Source of the DNA: Ga0077555 sp046154645
GTDB lineage: Bacteria > Pseudomonadota > Alphaproteobacteria > Rhizobiales > Hyphomicrobiaceae
NCBI GenBank assembly: GCA_046154645.1
Contig: JBJXDZ010000039.1
Span: forward strand, 1-64,000
Length of the DNA stretch: 64,000 nt
Direction of reading: 5' to 3'
The first letter of the stretch is position 1; each line of letters begins with the position of its first letter. Made by a program: the position numbers and the translations under genes. Under the pieces are notes generated by a model, which was given only the letters and a program-made list of their open reading frames with translations, had not been told where the DNA came from and ran no database searches. Below are positions 8,337 to 19,967 of this stretch, in pieces.

Positions 8337-9272
8337 ATGGCATTGCTCATCATCGAACTCGACAAGCGCATCGGCGATACGACGTCCTGGCGGGTAACGC
8401 TCAATGAGCTTCTTCCCGATCTCGAGATCCGCTTTTGGCCGGAGCCGGGCGATCCTGCCCGGATCGACTATCTGGCCTTCATGCATCCCGACTTCAACGT
8501 GCTGCCGCCTTTCCCCAATCTGAAGGCGATGTTCAGCCGCGCCGCTGGCGTCGATGACATCGTCGGTCATCCGAAGCTGCCGAATGTGCCACTGGGCAAG
8601 ATCGAGCCGCCGGGCGGCGATCCAATGATGACGGAGTATGTGGTGATGCACGTCCTGCGTCTCCACCGCGAGATGCCTAAGTACCAGGCGGCGCAAGCGC
8701 GGAAGGAATGGCTGCGCGTGCCGATCAAGCGTCCCGAGGACCGTCGCGTGGGCTTCCTGGGCTTCGGCATGATGGCCAAGGCGCCCGCACTCGTCCTGCA
8801 GTCATTGGGATTCAAAGTGTCAGCCTGGGTGCGCTCGCTCCGCGCCGGCGCCGAAGTGCCGACGTTCCATGGTGCGGGCCAGCTGGAAGCGTTTTTGAAC
8901 CAGACCGATATCCTCGTGTGCTTGCTGCCCCTCACCAAGGCGACCGAGGGCCTCCTGTGTGCCCACACGTTTGCGATGCTGCCGAAGGGCGCGATGCTGG
9001 TGAATGTGGGACGCGGCAAGCATGTCGTCGACGCCGACCTGATTGCGGCGCTCGATTCTGGCCAGCTCGAGCACGCTGCGCTCGATGCGCTCTGGCCCGA
9101 ACCGCTCCCGCCTGTAAGCCCTCTGTGGCTGCATCCCAAGGTGACAGTCCTGCCGCACGTGGCGCGACGCCCGACGGTGCGCCAGCTGGCGACGGAGATC
9201 GCCGCCAATATTCGCAGCCTGCGGTCGGGCGGCGGGCTGCTGCAAGCCGTCAATGTTGAGCAAGGGTATTGA
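8337..9272 (+). CDS. D-2-hydroxyacid dehydrogenase, GhrA-like glyoxylate/hydroxypyruvate reductase
   Basis: 311 residues. NAD(P)-binding domain inside a D-isomer-specific 2-hydroxyacid dehydrogenase: dinucleotide motif VGFLGFGMMAK (third Gly replaced by Ala), Arg of LVNVGRGKHVVD, the acidic catalytic stretch LDALWPEPLP and the catalytic His in VTVLPHVA. The order and length match the GhrA branch, which reduces glyoxylate and hydroxypyruvate. The ATG at 8337 was chosen because the fold begins at once (ALLIIELDKRIGD). The 222 bp upstream holds no gene that I can support. Confidence 0.88.
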   Translation: MALLIIELDKRIGDTTSWRVTLNELLPDLEIRFWPEPGDPARIDYLAFMHPDFNVLPPFPNLKAMFSRAAGVDDIVGHPKLPNVPLGKIEPPGGDPMMTEYVVMHVLRLHREMPKYQAAQARKEWLRVPIKRPEDRRVGFLGFGMMAKAPALVLQSLGFKVSAWVRSLRAGAEVPTFHGAGQLEAFLNQTDILVCLLPLTKATEGLLCAHTFAMLPKGAMLVNVGRGKHVVDADLIAALDSGQLEHAALDALWPEPLPPVSPLWLHPKVTVLPHVARRPTVRQLATEIAANIRSLRSGGGLLQAVNVEQGY

Positions 9273-9369
9273 TCACCGCTCGGCGGCGGGTGGCTGCGCG
9301 TTTGAAAATCAATCGGGCTCGGCTAAAGTCGCCAGCGCAGGTTGACCAGATCGAGGATCGGACACCGAC

Positions 9370-9696
9370 ATGGCCTTTGCCGAAACACTCAAGACTCTGC
9401 CGGGCGTCACGCATCTGGCAGCGCTGCAACTGATGGATGCGGCGACCGGTGTGGTGGTCGCGACCATCGAGCACAAGCCGGGGCAGATCGGATCACTCGC
9501 TGTCTACAATCATTTGGGCGTTGAATTCGGCGCGATTACGCCGGAGGCGGCCGCGCGCGGCCTCGAACTTTATGGCGAGCACACCAACGATGCGCGTGCC
9601 AACCCCGGCAAGCATCCCAACGTCGATCGCCTGATCGGGCTTGTCGCCAGCGGCAAGACGTTGCGCGTGAACGCCCTACCCGCCAGCGCGAGATAA
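9370..9696 (+). CDS. DUF2322-like small cytosolic protein
   Basis: 108 residues with no signal peptide or membrane segment. The pattern LPGVTHLAALQLMDAATG, KPGQIGSLAVYNHLG and HPNVDRLIGLV matches my memory of the DUF2322 family, whose function is unknown. The start ATG at 9370 lies about 100 bp after the GhrA-like gene. It converges on gyrB. Confidence 0.72.
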   Translation: MAFAETLKTLPGVTHLAALQLMDAATGVVVATIEHKPGQIGSLAVYNHLGVEFGAITPEAAARGLELYGEHTNDARANPGKHPNVDRLIGLVASGKTLRVNALPASAR

Positions 9697-9826
9697 GCGC
9701 CGTTGTCGATTTCGAACCCGCGCGACCCCGGCTCTGCACGCGCCTCACAGCGGGCTTCGGCCGGGGACACAGGATGTTGGTTGGTTTGTGGGTGGCAAAC
9801 GAACGATCGCCCCGCCCCGATGACGC

Positions 9827-12271
<2,445 letters not shown>

Positions 12272-12429
12272 ATTTTGAGTGTCCTGAATTGACCCTTTTT
12301 CTCGTCGCCCAAACACTAGCACATCCGCTGTCACAATGGATGCGAATTGCATCCGCCACACGCGCAATTCCCATGTGGAAAAACTGCGCCGAATCAATCG
12401 CCTAGAGATTGACGCCAGGAGGCCGGGGC

Positions 12430-13572
12430 TCACGCTGCAGCGGCAATCCGTCCCTCTTCGACAACGAGAAATTGAGCGTCGTTCGAAATGCTGGCAAAGG
12501 CGGCTCGATCCGTACCCGTCATCCAGGCTTGACTGCCGAGCGCCAGGATCTCGGTGAAGAGCGCCGAGCGGCGTCGCTCGTCGAGATGAGCGGCGATTTC
12601 GTCGAGCAGCAGAATGGGGGCAGCCCCGTCGCGCGCCTCGGCAATCAGGCGGGCGTGGGCCAGGACCAAACCGATCAGCAGGGCCTTCTGCTCGCCGGTC
12701 GAACTCGCGTGCGCCGGCATCGACTTGGGACCGTGGCCGACGATGAGATCGCTGCGATGGGGACCATCGAGGGTGCGGCCCGCTGCCCGGTCGCGTTCGC
12801 GGGTCCGCGCCAGGGTATCGATGTAACCATCCTCGACATCGACCGCGGCCAGGCCTGCACCAAGTGCGCCTTCCAGCGCGCCATCGAGCGCGAGGGTCGC
12901 CCAGGGGAACGGCGAATTGGGATCGCGGGCGCGCCGAAGTTCGATCTGCGCGGCGAGCCCCGCCAGCGCCTCGACACGGGCTGCCGCAATCGCCACGGCC
13001 ATTGCCGCCATCACGTCTTCGAGGCCGGCAAATTGCGCGTCATCACTTACCCCGTCGGAAAGCAGCTTGTTGCGCTGCCGCATGGCACGCTCGAATTGGC
13101 CGGAGCGGGGGCCGTGGGCAGGGTCGAAGCACATGACGAGGCGATCGAGAAAGCGCCGGCGCTCGGAGGCAGCGCCCGTGAACAGACCATCCATCGACGG
13201 GGTCAGCCAGACCATCTCGATGTGCTCGGCCAGCACGCCGGACCCCGACTGCGGCTCGCCATTGATGCGCACGATGCGGCCCGTACGATCGCTGCTTGCG
13301 CCCGGTGCCAATCCCGTGCCGATGTCGAGACCGCCAGTCGCAGTACGCAAGGTGCAAGCCACTGCCCAGCCTCCAGCGCCGTGCTTGCGGGCCAATTCCG
13401 GGTAGGCCGCACGCCGGAGCCCCTGCCCTGCCGAGAGCAGCGACACGGCTTCCAGCACATTGGTTTTGCCGGCTCCATTCGGTCCCGCCAGCACGACGGG
13501 ACGCGCACCGAGCCGCAGCGTCAGGCTCGCATGATTGCGAAAGTCGGTCAGGGCAAGGCGCTCAATCCACAT
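12430..13572 (-). CDS. recF: DNA replication and repair protein RecF
   Basis: About 380 residues, an SMC-like ATPase that loads RecA at gaps. Walker A GPNGAGKTNVLEA lies near residue 30, the ABC-type signature region lies around STGEQKALLIGLVLAHARL, and Walker B is ILLLDEIAAHLDERRR. The start is taken at 13572 (MWIERLALTDFRNH), the usual RecF beginning; a GTG five codons upstream (13587) is possible. It follows dnaN by about 33 bp, the classic dnaN-recF order. Confidence 0.97.
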   Translation of the reverse strand: MWIERLALTDFRNHASLTLRLGARPVVLAGPNGAGKTNVLEAVSLLSAGQGLRRAAYPELARKHGAGGWAVACTLRTATGGLDIGTGLAPGASSDRTGRIVRINGEPQSGSGVLAEHIEMVWLTPSMDGLFTGAASERRRFLDRLVMCFDPAHGPRSGQFERAMRQRNKLLSDGVSDDAQFAGLEDVMAAMAVAIAAARVEALAGLAAQIELRRARDPNSPFPWATLALDGALEGALGAGLAAVDVEDGYIDTLARTRERDRAAGRTLDGPHRSDLIVGHGPKSMPAHASSTGEQKALLIGLVLAHARLIAEARDGAAPILLLDEIAAHLDERRRSALFTEILALGSQAWMTGTDRAAFASISNDAQFLVVEEGRIAAAA

Positions 13573-13605
13573 GGGCTCAAGTCGCACTATCGCAAAGCGA
13601 CTGCA

Positions 13606-14724
13606 TCACACCCGCATGGGCATGAGCACGTAGAGAGCGCGGTCGTCGTCGCCGTCGCGGACCATAGTTGGCGAGCCCGGATCATTGAGCATGAACTTGA
13701 GGGTGTCGCTCTCGAGCTGACCGGAGATATCGAGCAGATAGCGGGCGTTGAAACCGATCTCGAGCTTGCCGTGGCCGAAATCGACCGGGATCTCCTCGGT
13801 CGCGCTGCCGCCGTCGGCGTTGTTGACGGAGAGGATCAGCTTGTCGGGCTCGATGTTGAGCTTGACGGCCTTGCCCTTCTCGCTGGCGATGGTGGAGACG
13901 CGATCGACGGCTGCCCTGAATTGAATGTTGGAGACTTTTAGAGCCTTGTCGTTGCCGGTGGGAATGACACGCTGATAGTCGGGGAAACTGCCATCGATGA
14001 GCTTCGAGGTGAGCGTGATCGGGCCGATTTCGAAGCGCACCTTGGCCGGCGATACGCCCATGGTGACGTTGGCGCCGCCATCCTCAAGCAGGCGATGCAA
14101 CTCGTGCACGGTTTTTCTCGGGATGATGATCCCAGGCATGCCGGCAGCTCCGTCGGGGATATCGAGGTCGAGTTGCGCCAGACGATGACCATCGGTGGCG
14201 ACACCACGCAGCACCGCGGTCTGCCCGCGCTGCGCGGTGTGCACGTAGATGCCATTCAGATAGTAGCGCGTCTCTTCCGTCGAGATGGCGAAGCGAGTTT
14301 TTTCGATCAGGTTTTTCAGGTCCGCGGCCGGCAGCTCGAACGTGTGGGTGAGCTCACCGGCGGCCAGATCGGGAAAATCGTCCGGCGCCAGCGTCTGCAC
14401 GGCAAAGCGCGATGAGCCGGCTGTGATCGTTAACCGCTCGCGCTCCACGTCGCGCACGATCTCGACCTCGGAACCGTCGGGCAGCTTGCGCACGATATCG
14501 TGCAGCATATGCGCCGGAACGGTGATGGCGCCGGGCTGTGATACCGTTGCCGGCACCGCCTCCACCACCTCGCGCTCCAGATCGGTGGCCTTCAGGCGCA
14601 GCTCCGAGCCGGCCGCCTTGATCAGCACATTCGAGAGAATGGGAATGGTGGTCCGGCGCTCGACGACGCTCGTGACGTGCCCCAACGCACGCAGCAGCTC
14701 GCTTCGCTCGATCACCAGCCGCAT
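13606..14724 (-). CDS. dnaN: DNA polymerase III beta sliding clamp
   Basis: 372 residues, the usual clamp length. It starts MRLVIERSELLRALGHVTSVVERR and has three repeated clamp domains, ending with ALYVLMPMRV, the typical MPMR-V terminus. The start at 14724 is preceded by GGAGAGG. It heads the dnaN-recF-gyrB block, but dnaA is not next to it: the gene upstream is an SRAP-family protein on the same strand. A candidate promoter is noted separately in the 277-bp gap. Confidence 0.98.
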   Translation of the reverse strand: MRLVIERSELLRALGHVTSVVERRTTIPILSNVLIKAAGSELRLKATDLEREVVEAVPATVSQPGAITVPAHMLHDIVRKLPDGSEVEIVRDVERERLTITAGSSRFAVQTLAPDDFPDLAAGELTHTFELPAADLKNLIEKTRFAISTEETRYYLNGIYVHTAQRGQTAVLRGVATDGHRLAQLDLDIPDGAAGMPGIIIPRKTVHELHRLLEDGGANVTMGVSPAKVRFEIGPITLTSKLIDGSFPDYQRVIPTGNDKALKVSNIQFRAAVDRVSTIASEKGKAVKLNIEPDKLILSVNNADGGSATEEIPVDFGHGKLEIGFNARYLLDISGQLESDTLKFMLNDPGSPTMVRDGDDDRALYVLMPMRV

Positions 14725-14950
14725 ATTGTCGTCCTCTCCACGTCTGTGTCGCTCGTCCGCTCCGGCAGCCCGCCATGTATGTGCAGTTGTCGAGGCGTCG
14801 GCCGCGGCCGTTGCGATTGGTGGCCACGCCGAACGATCAGGACATACCGGAGAATCGTTGTGCTGCGAACTTGACGCGATGCGCCCCGATTTGCAAGGCC
14901 TTCGCGCCATCCAGGAGGCGATTTGCACCACCCTGTGCTCACTGGATTCA

Positions 14951-14979
14951 CTGATATAAAACTGACACTTGCGGTGCAA
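14951..14979 (-). promoter_or_regulatory. candidate sigma70-type promoter upstream of dnaN
   Basis: On the minus strand, TTGCAC (14979-14974) is followed after 17 nt by TATCAG (14956-14951), in a locally AT-richer patch about 230 bp before dnaN. The elements match consensus only partly. No DnaA box (TTATCCACA) was seen nearby. Confidence 0.27.
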
Positions 14980-15001
14980 TCTTCGCCCCGCGCAGGCCCG
15001 C

Positions 15002-15670
15002 TCAGCCGACGGCGCTGGGGCCTAGATCCCGCTTCTCGAAGCCTGCCTGCACGATCTGCATAGCCGTTGGAGGATGCTCGCGGGCAAGGGCAAAAGCAGC
15101 GTCCGGCGCGCCTGTAAGCCAGGTTTGGCGGGCCTCGTCGTCGGCCAGCAGCACGGGCATGCGCTCATGATTGATGGTTGCCACCAACGCATTCGGCGTC
15201 GTGGTCATGAATGAGAACACGTCGAGTTCGACCGTCGGCCCGTCTTTCTTGATCGGCCCGGTCCAGCGCCGCCAGATCCCGGCGAAAGCAAACAACGGCC
15301 GCGGCTCCTCGCCCTTGAGGGCGAACCAGTGCCACGTCGCCGGCGTCACCTCGCGCGGCTCGGCGAACGAGGTTGCGGGAATGAGGCAGCGGCGCATCTC
15401 GAAACTCTCACGCCAGAACGGGCTCGAACGAGTCTTGTCGTCACGGAAATTGGTCACCCGGCGCGGCGCCTTGCCGGCCATCGGCAGCACGAAACCCCAG
15501 GACATGGTGACGAGTTCGCTCTCGCCGTCGCTGGCCCGGCGCACGACCGGGGCATTGCGGGCAGGGAAGATTGCGTCCGCAGTCGCGAAATCGACGGCGC
15601 GATTGTGGCCGACACGGAAGAGCCGCAGCACCGCCTCCGGGGCCTTCGTCATGGAGTAGAGGTTGCACAT
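15002..15670 (-). CDS. SRAP-family protein (YedK/HMCES, SOS-associated peptidase)
   Basis: 222 residues. Members of this family crosslink to abasic sites in single-stranded DNA through Cys2. Seen here: MCNLYSMT at the N-terminus (Cys2 becomes residue 1 after Met removal), the shielding Asn region FPARNAPVV, the Glu region PATSFAEP (usually PADGFYEW, so this is divergent) and the catalytic His in INHERMPVLL. It sits directly upstream of dnaN on the same strand, a sensible place for a replication-coupled repair factor, although an operon is not proven. Confidence 0.92.
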   Translation of the reverse strand: MCNLYSMTKAPEAVLRLFRVGHNRAVDFATADAIFPARNAPVVRRASDGESELVTMSWGFVLPMAGKAPRRVTNFRDDKTRSSPFWRESFEMRRCLIPATSFAEPREVTPATWHWFALKGEEPRPLFAFAGIWRRWTGPIKKDGPTVELDVFSFMTTTPNALVATINHERMPVLLADDEARQTWLTGAPDAAFALAREHPPTAMQIVQAGFEKRDLGPSAVG

Positions 15671-15896
15671 GTGCGCCAGGATATGCAGCGGTAAGGGCCC
15701 TGGAACAAGCCCCTGCCTCGCACCCGGTCCTGGCTAAATTGGGTTGGGCCAGCTGCGACGCCCGGTACGCTAGCCATTTGCCTGCCCGTGGGAAGAGTTG
15801 TAGATGGCGGGTTGACGGAATGTGTGCGGCGCACCTATGGTTCTCGCGAATCCGGAATTCGAGTGCCCGCGTCGAGACTTGAGGCGGAATCGGCAT

Positions 15897-16178
15897 ATGG
15901 CGGAGCGGCAGGCCGGAAAAGCGCGGAAACGGGCCGCCAAGGCTGTGCGAGCCGCGCAGGCCCCGGTATCCGGGTCTGCAACCGCCATCCAGTCGGCGGC
16001 GGGAGCGCAAGTTGACGCTGCATCACGCATGCGCGCCATCGAAGCGGAACGGGACGCGCTCAAAACGGAGTTGGAGGCAGCCAAGGCCCGCATCGCCGAA
16101 CTGGAACGCGCGCGGGAGCAGGTTCTCAACCGCATTGATTGGGTGATCGATTCACTTCATAACCTCGTTGAAGAGTGA
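15897..16178 (+). CDS. ZauP-like coiled-coil protein upstream of ZapA
   Basis: 93 residues from the ATG at 15897, which has a GAGGCGG ribosome site; the frame is open upstream from 15822. The second half is a strong heptad coiled coil (IEAERDALKTELEAAKARIA). The C-terminus NRIDWVIDSLHNLVEE resembles the family found before zapA in alphaproteobacteria. In Caulobacter that partner, ZauP, works with ZapA to focus the Z-ring. The stop overlaps the zapA start (GTGA), which supports a functional pair. Identification rests on position plus coiled coil. Confidence 0.75.
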   Translation: MAERQAGKARKRAAKAVRAAQAPVSGSATAIQSAAGAQVDAASRMRAIEAERDALKTELEAAKARIAELERAREQVLNRIDWVIDSLHNLVEE

Positions 16179-16816
16179 CGCGTCGGACGCTCGCCGAGGC
16201 CCGCAAAGCCTCAAGACCGCAGGGACGCATGGGTCAGGTCACCGTCATCGTGAACGGCCGCTCCTACCGCCTCAAATGTGGAGACGGGGAAGAACAGCGG
16301 CTCATGGACCTGGCTGAACATGTCCGCCAGCGCATCGATGATCTCTCCTACGAATTCGGCCATGCCGGCGACGAGCGTCTCCTCCTGATGGCGACACTCA
16401 TGATCACGGACGAATTGTGGGAGACCAAGGCCCGCTTGGCTGCGGTCGAGGCACGTCGACCGGCGCCGAGTGAAGCGGCCGAGGATGTGACGGACGCTAC
16501 TGATGAGGTGGCTAAGGTGGCGAGTGACGCCGAACCCGCCGCCGGCCCGGTTGGCGAAGCGATGGCCGGCAAAGCTCCCGAAGCTGGACCCTCGCCGGTG
16601 CAACCCCCGATCGCGGCCAAACCGCCGCCGGTCGCGGCGACCAAGCCCTCGCTCACCGGATCACAACCTGCAGCACCGTTTGTGCAGGAACCCTCACTGC
16701 AGCGGGCGTTGCGTCGTTCGCCACCCAAGGCGGGCAAGGGCGCAACATTGGAAGACCGGCTGGCGGAGGCACGCGAGTCTCCCGGCCAAGCGCCGCGCAA
16801 GACTACGGGCATCTGA
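16175..16816 (+). CDS. zapA: cell division protein ZapA with long C-terminal tail
   Basis: 213 residues. The ZapA core is about residues 19-90: MGQVTVIVNGRSYRLKCGDG, LMDLAEHVRQRIDDL, and the helix HAGDERLLLMATLMITDELWETKA. It binds and bundles FtsZ at mid-cell. The GTG start at 16175 overlaps the stop of the ZauP-like gene; an internal ATG at 16229 is also plausible. The remaining 120 residues are a Pro/Ala-rich, probably disordered tail with several PP and KPP repeats, much longer than usual for ZapA (about 100-130 residues). Confidence 0.9.
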   Translation: MTRRTLAEARKASRPQGRMGQVTVIVNGRSYRLKCGDGEEQRLMDLAEHVRQRIDDLSYEFGHAGDERLLLMATLMITDELWETKARLAAVEARRPAPSEAAEDVTDATDEVAKVASDAEPAAGPVGEAMAGKAPEAGPSPVQPPIAAKPPPVAATKPSLTGSQPAAPFVQEPSLQRALRRSPPKAGKGATLEDRLAEARESPGQAPRKTTGI

Positions 16817-16865
16817 TTGCGGCGCCCGGGCAAAAGCCGCCTCACCGCCCTTTAACATTTAACGA

Positions 16866-17645
16866 CTACTCGAGAGCCCACGTCACCTGCACGCGCACCT
16901 CAAGGGTCTTTGAGCCGGCCTCGACCGGCACGGAATCGGCCGACATGGCTGCGCGCGTCTGCACCATCGGCCGTGGCCCGCCACCCTGCACCTCCTCGGA
17001 GATCGAGATTACCGGGCCGACTTTGGCGCCGGCCGCGTCTGCGAACAGTTTGGCGCGTCGGAGCGCGTTGGCCATGGCGACTCGCCGCGCCTCGTCCTTC
17101 AGCGTTTCGGCCTTGGACACCTCGAATGCAATGCCACCGGCCTGATTGGCGCCAAGCGTCACCACGCCGTCCATGACCTCGCCGAGGCGCGCCACCTCGC
17201 GAACAGTGATGCGCAGATTGTTGATCACCTGATAACCGGTGATCCGCGGCGGCTGGCCGTCCTTGCTGTGCACGTAACGCGGCTGGATGCCGAAATGCAC
17301 GGTCTGAATGTCCTTGGGCTCGATGCCCGCGCCCTTGAGGCCATCGATGATCTTCTTCATCGCCGCGGTGTTTTGAGTCAACGCATCGCGGGCCGTCGCC
17401 GCTTCACTGAGAACGCCGGTGGAGATCAGGGCCAGATCCGGCTCAGCAGCCACCGTGCCCGAAGCCGAGACGGTGATGACGCGTTCCATGGGTCGCTTCT
17501 CCTGCGCCAGAGCAGCGGGGAGCAAGGCGCCGGCAGCCAGCCACATCGCAGTGACGGCTGCCAAGGCGCGGGCCGAGCCTCGGCTCCGGCGTGGGAACTG
17601 CGCGCGTCCCTTGGCCTGTCCCTCAACGATTGCCAGTGGCCACAT
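16866..17645 (-). CDS. SIMPL-domain (DUF541) periplasmic protein
   Basis: 259 residues. The start at 17645 follows a perfect AGGAG with 7-nt spacing (an ATG at 17690 is also in frame). A signal peptide with a long basic region is followed by AAVTAMWLAAGALLPAALAQ. The mature part begins MERVITVSASGTVAAEPDLALIS, the hallmark opening of SIMPL/DUF541 (YggE-like) proteins, with the later motif QPRYVHSKDGQPPRITGYQV and the family-typical LRRAKLFADAAGAKVG. Function is not well defined; YggE is linked to oxidative stress. It converges on zapA and lies downstream of the thiolase on the same strand. Confidence 0.9.
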   Translation of the reverse strand: MWPLAIVEGQAKGRAQFPRRSRGSARALAAVTAMWLAAGALLPAALAQEKRPMERVITVSASGTVAAEPDLALISTGVLSEAATARDALTQNTAAMKKIIDGLKGAGIEPKDIQTVHFGIQPRYVHSKDGQPPRITGYQVINNLRITVREVARLGEVMDGVVTLGANQAGGIAFEVSKAETLKDEARRVAMANALRRAKLFADAAGAKVGPVISISEEVQGGGPRPMVQTRAAMSADSVPVEAGSKTLEVRVQVTWALE

Positions 17646-17822
17646 GTCGGCGCTCCTGTATGCGCTTCTTGACTGCACCCATTCTGACACCTGTTTAGGG
17701 CCAAATCACGTCTGTTGCTGTGGGATGGCGGCGCGCCATCGCCATGGGACCGCGCGCGGCCGCTCATCGGCTGATCTGCGGCCGCACGTCTCTCGATTGA
17801 CGCCGCTGCTCAACGAGACCGC

Positions 17823-19013
17823 TCAAACGATTTCGAACAGCGCCGCCGCGCCCTGACCGCCGCCAATGCACATGGTGACGACGACGTGCTGGACGCCGCG
17901 CCGCTTGCCTTCGATCAGCGCGTGACCCGTGAGGCGGGCGCCGCTCATGCCGAACGGATGCCCGACAGCGATGGCACCACCGTCAACGTTCAAGCGGTCG
18001 TTGGGAATACCAAGCTTGTCGCGGCAATAGATGACCTGCACGGCGAACGCTTCATTGAGCTCCCACAAGCCAATGTCATCTACCTTGAGGCCGTGCTTCT
18101 TCAGGAGCTTCGGCACCGCGTAGATGGGGCCGATGCCCATCTCGTCGGGCTCACAGCCCGCCACTTCAAATCCCTTATAGATGCCGAGCGGCGTCAGGCC
18201 ACGTTGCTGCGCTTGCTTGTCGGACATCACGACCGCCGCAGACGCGCCATCAGAGAGCTGGCTCGCATTGCCGGCGGTGATGAAATTGCCCTCGCCCGCG
18301 ACGGGCTTGAGCTTGGCCAGGCCCTCGATGGTGCTGTCGGGACGGTTGCCTTCGTCCTTGAGCAGCGTGAACATCTCTTTGCCGGTGACCTTGCCTTCTT
18401 TGTCGTAGAGCAGCTTCTCGGCCGCCATCGGGACGATCTCGGCGTCGAAACGGCGCGCCTGCTGCGCGGCGGCGACGCGGCGCTGGCTTTCGAGGCCATA
18501 TTCGTCCTGGGCATCGCGGCTGATCTTGTAGCGCTTGGCGACGGTGTCGGCGGTCTGGATCATCGGCCAGTAGATCTCGGGCTTGTGCTCCTTGATCCAG
18601 GAGTCGTAGTTGCCGAGCACGTTCTGGTTGGTCTGGTTGCCCTGCACCAGGCTGACGCTCTCGAGGCCGCCGGCGACGAAGATGCCCTCGCCGTCCGAGC
18701 GGATGCGTTGCGCTGCCATGGCAATCGTTTGCAGGCCCGACGAGCAGAAGCGATTGACGGTGACGCCCGGCACCGAAACAGGAAATCCGGCTCGCACCGC
18801 AATCTGGCGGGCGATGTTGCCGCCGGTGGCGCCTTCCGGCATGGCGCAACCCATCAGCACGTCATCGATCTCGGCCGGATCGAGCTTGGCGCGCTTGGCA
18901 GCCTCCGCCACCACATGGCCGCCGAGCGTAGCGCCGTGAGTATTGTTGAAGGCGCCGCGGAAGGCGCGTCCGATCGGCGTGCGGGCGGTTGAGACGATGA
19001 CGGCGTCAGTCAT
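17823..19013 (-). CDS. acetyl-CoA C-acyltransferase (thiolase)
   Basis: 396 residues. Thiolase fold with nucleophile Cys in VNRFCSSGLQT (residue about 90), His in GGAIAVGHPFGMSGAR and the second Cys in VVTMCIGGGQGAA near the C-terminus. All catalytic residues are present. It opens MTDAVIVSTARTPIGRAFRGAFN, typical of the acyltransferases that cleave 3-ketoacyl-CoA in beta-oxidation (FadA type). The direction (degradative or synthetic) is not certain. It is followed on the same strand by the SIMPL gene after about 175 bp. Confidence 0.93.
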   Translation of the reverse strand: MTDAVIVSTARTPIGRAFRGAFNNTHGATLGGHVVAEAAKRAKLDPAEIDDVLMGCAMPEGATGGNIARQIAVRAGFPVSVPGVTVNRFCSSGLQTIAMAAQRIRSDGEGIFVAGGLESVSLVQGNQTNQNVLGNYDSWIKEHKPEIYWPMIQTADTVAKRYKISRDAQDEYGLESQRRVAAAQQARRFDAEIVPMAAEKLLYDKEGKVTGKEMFTLLKDEGNRPDSTIEGLAKLKPVAGEGNFITAGNASQLSDGASAAVVMSDKQAQQRGLTPLGIYKGFEVAGCEPDEMGIGPIYAVPKLLKKHGLKVDDIGLWELNEAFAVQVIYCRDKLGIPNDRLNVDGGAIAVGHPFGMSGARLTGHALIEGKRRGVQHVVVTMCIGGGQGAAALFEIV

Positions 19014-19212
19014 GGGAAGCTCCTCGGCGGTGCAGGGGCGTTGCGGGTCGAAGGACGGCAAGATTGGCCTACATGTTGCCAGCCTTTGGCAGACGAGTCG
19101 CGGGAATTTTCACAGAAAATCTCTCGACCGGGACACGCCATTGACGGGCGTATACGCGGGACAGAACCGCTTCCGGTCAACCTGCAAGAGGCGTTCGGCG
19201 CCAGTCCGGCCG

Positions 19213-19962
19213 TCACGGCTCGATGCCTTCGAAGATCGGCGCGTCGGCCCATTCGGCGGCGGTTGCGAGGTCGGCCTCGGTGCGCACGGTCCAGGTAAAC
19301 AGTGGCAGCTGCAAGCCTTCGCGCAGGAAACGCGTCACGGGCGTGGGCAGCGCCTTGACGTGGTAGGCGAAGAAATGCGGCTCAGCCGGACCGCTGTCGA
19401 TCAAATTGGTGAGGCGGAAGGCGCGTTCGGGATCAAGCGTGTCGAGCCACCAGCCGTCACCTTTGTAGATGCCGGAGACAATGCCGCGTGGCACCTTCGG
19501 CACCAGCAGTTTCAAGGCTGTCATCACAGCTGGATCGAATGACATCAGCGCGATCGGCCCCTTGTAGCGCTTGGCCTGTTTGGCGATCGCCTTCATGAAG
19601 GCCGCATCGGGCGGCGCCCATTCGCTCTTCACCTCGACCAGCAGCGGTACCTGTCCCGCGACCACATCGAGGAAATCGGAGAAGGTCAGGATGCGGGTGT
19701 CGGTCCCCGTGTAGGTGAGACGAGCCAGATCCGCCGGCTTGAAATCGCTGATCTTGCCGCGGGTATCGATCAGGCGACCCAAAGGCAGATCGTGGAACAC
19801 CATCGGCGTGCCATCGGCGGCCGGGCGCAGATCGCACTCGATGCCGAAGTCGCCGGCGATTGCCGCGTCGAAGGCTGGTCCTGTGTTCTCGATCAGACCC
19901 TTGGCCGGATTGTGCAGCCCCCGATGGGCAATGGGACGGACAAAGGCGGAACGATCGAACAT
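19213..19962 (-). CDS. glycerophosphodiester phosphodiesterase (UgpQ-type)
   Basis: 249 residues, TIM-barrel GDPD. Motifs IAHRGLHNPAKGLIENT (His-Arg and Glu), FGIECDLRPAADGTPMVFHD (Glu-Asp and second His) and LLVEVKSEW carry the metal and catalytic residues. It has no signal peptide, so it is cytosolic: it would hydrolyse glycerophosphodiesters to glycerol-3-phosphate. It starts 5 bp after the RidA gene's stop, so the two form an operon. The ugpE-ugpC genes for glycerol-3-phosphate uptake are distant at 55578-57515. Confidence 0.9.
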   Translation of the reverse strand: MFDRSAFVRPIAHRGLHNPAKGLIENTGPAFDAAIAGDFGIECDLRPAADGTPMVFHDLPLGRLIDTRGKISDFKPADLARLTYTGTDTRILTFSDFLDVVAGQVPLLVEVKSEWAPPDAAFMKAIAKQAKRYKGPIALMSFDPAVMTALKLLVPKVPRGIVSGIYKGDGWWLDTLDPERAFRLTNLIDSGPAEPHFFAYHVKALPTPVTRFLREGLQLPLFTWTVRTEADLATAAEWADAPIFEGIEP

Positions 19963-19967
19963 CTGGC

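Noticed and set aside
12409..13941. 510-codon open frame antisense to recF and dnaN
   Set aside because: Spans two certain genes and their gap, low-complexity, no domain.
14725..15001. Replication origin with DnaA boxes upstream of dnaN
   Set aside because: No TTATCCACA-like boxes or AT-rich unwinding block seen.
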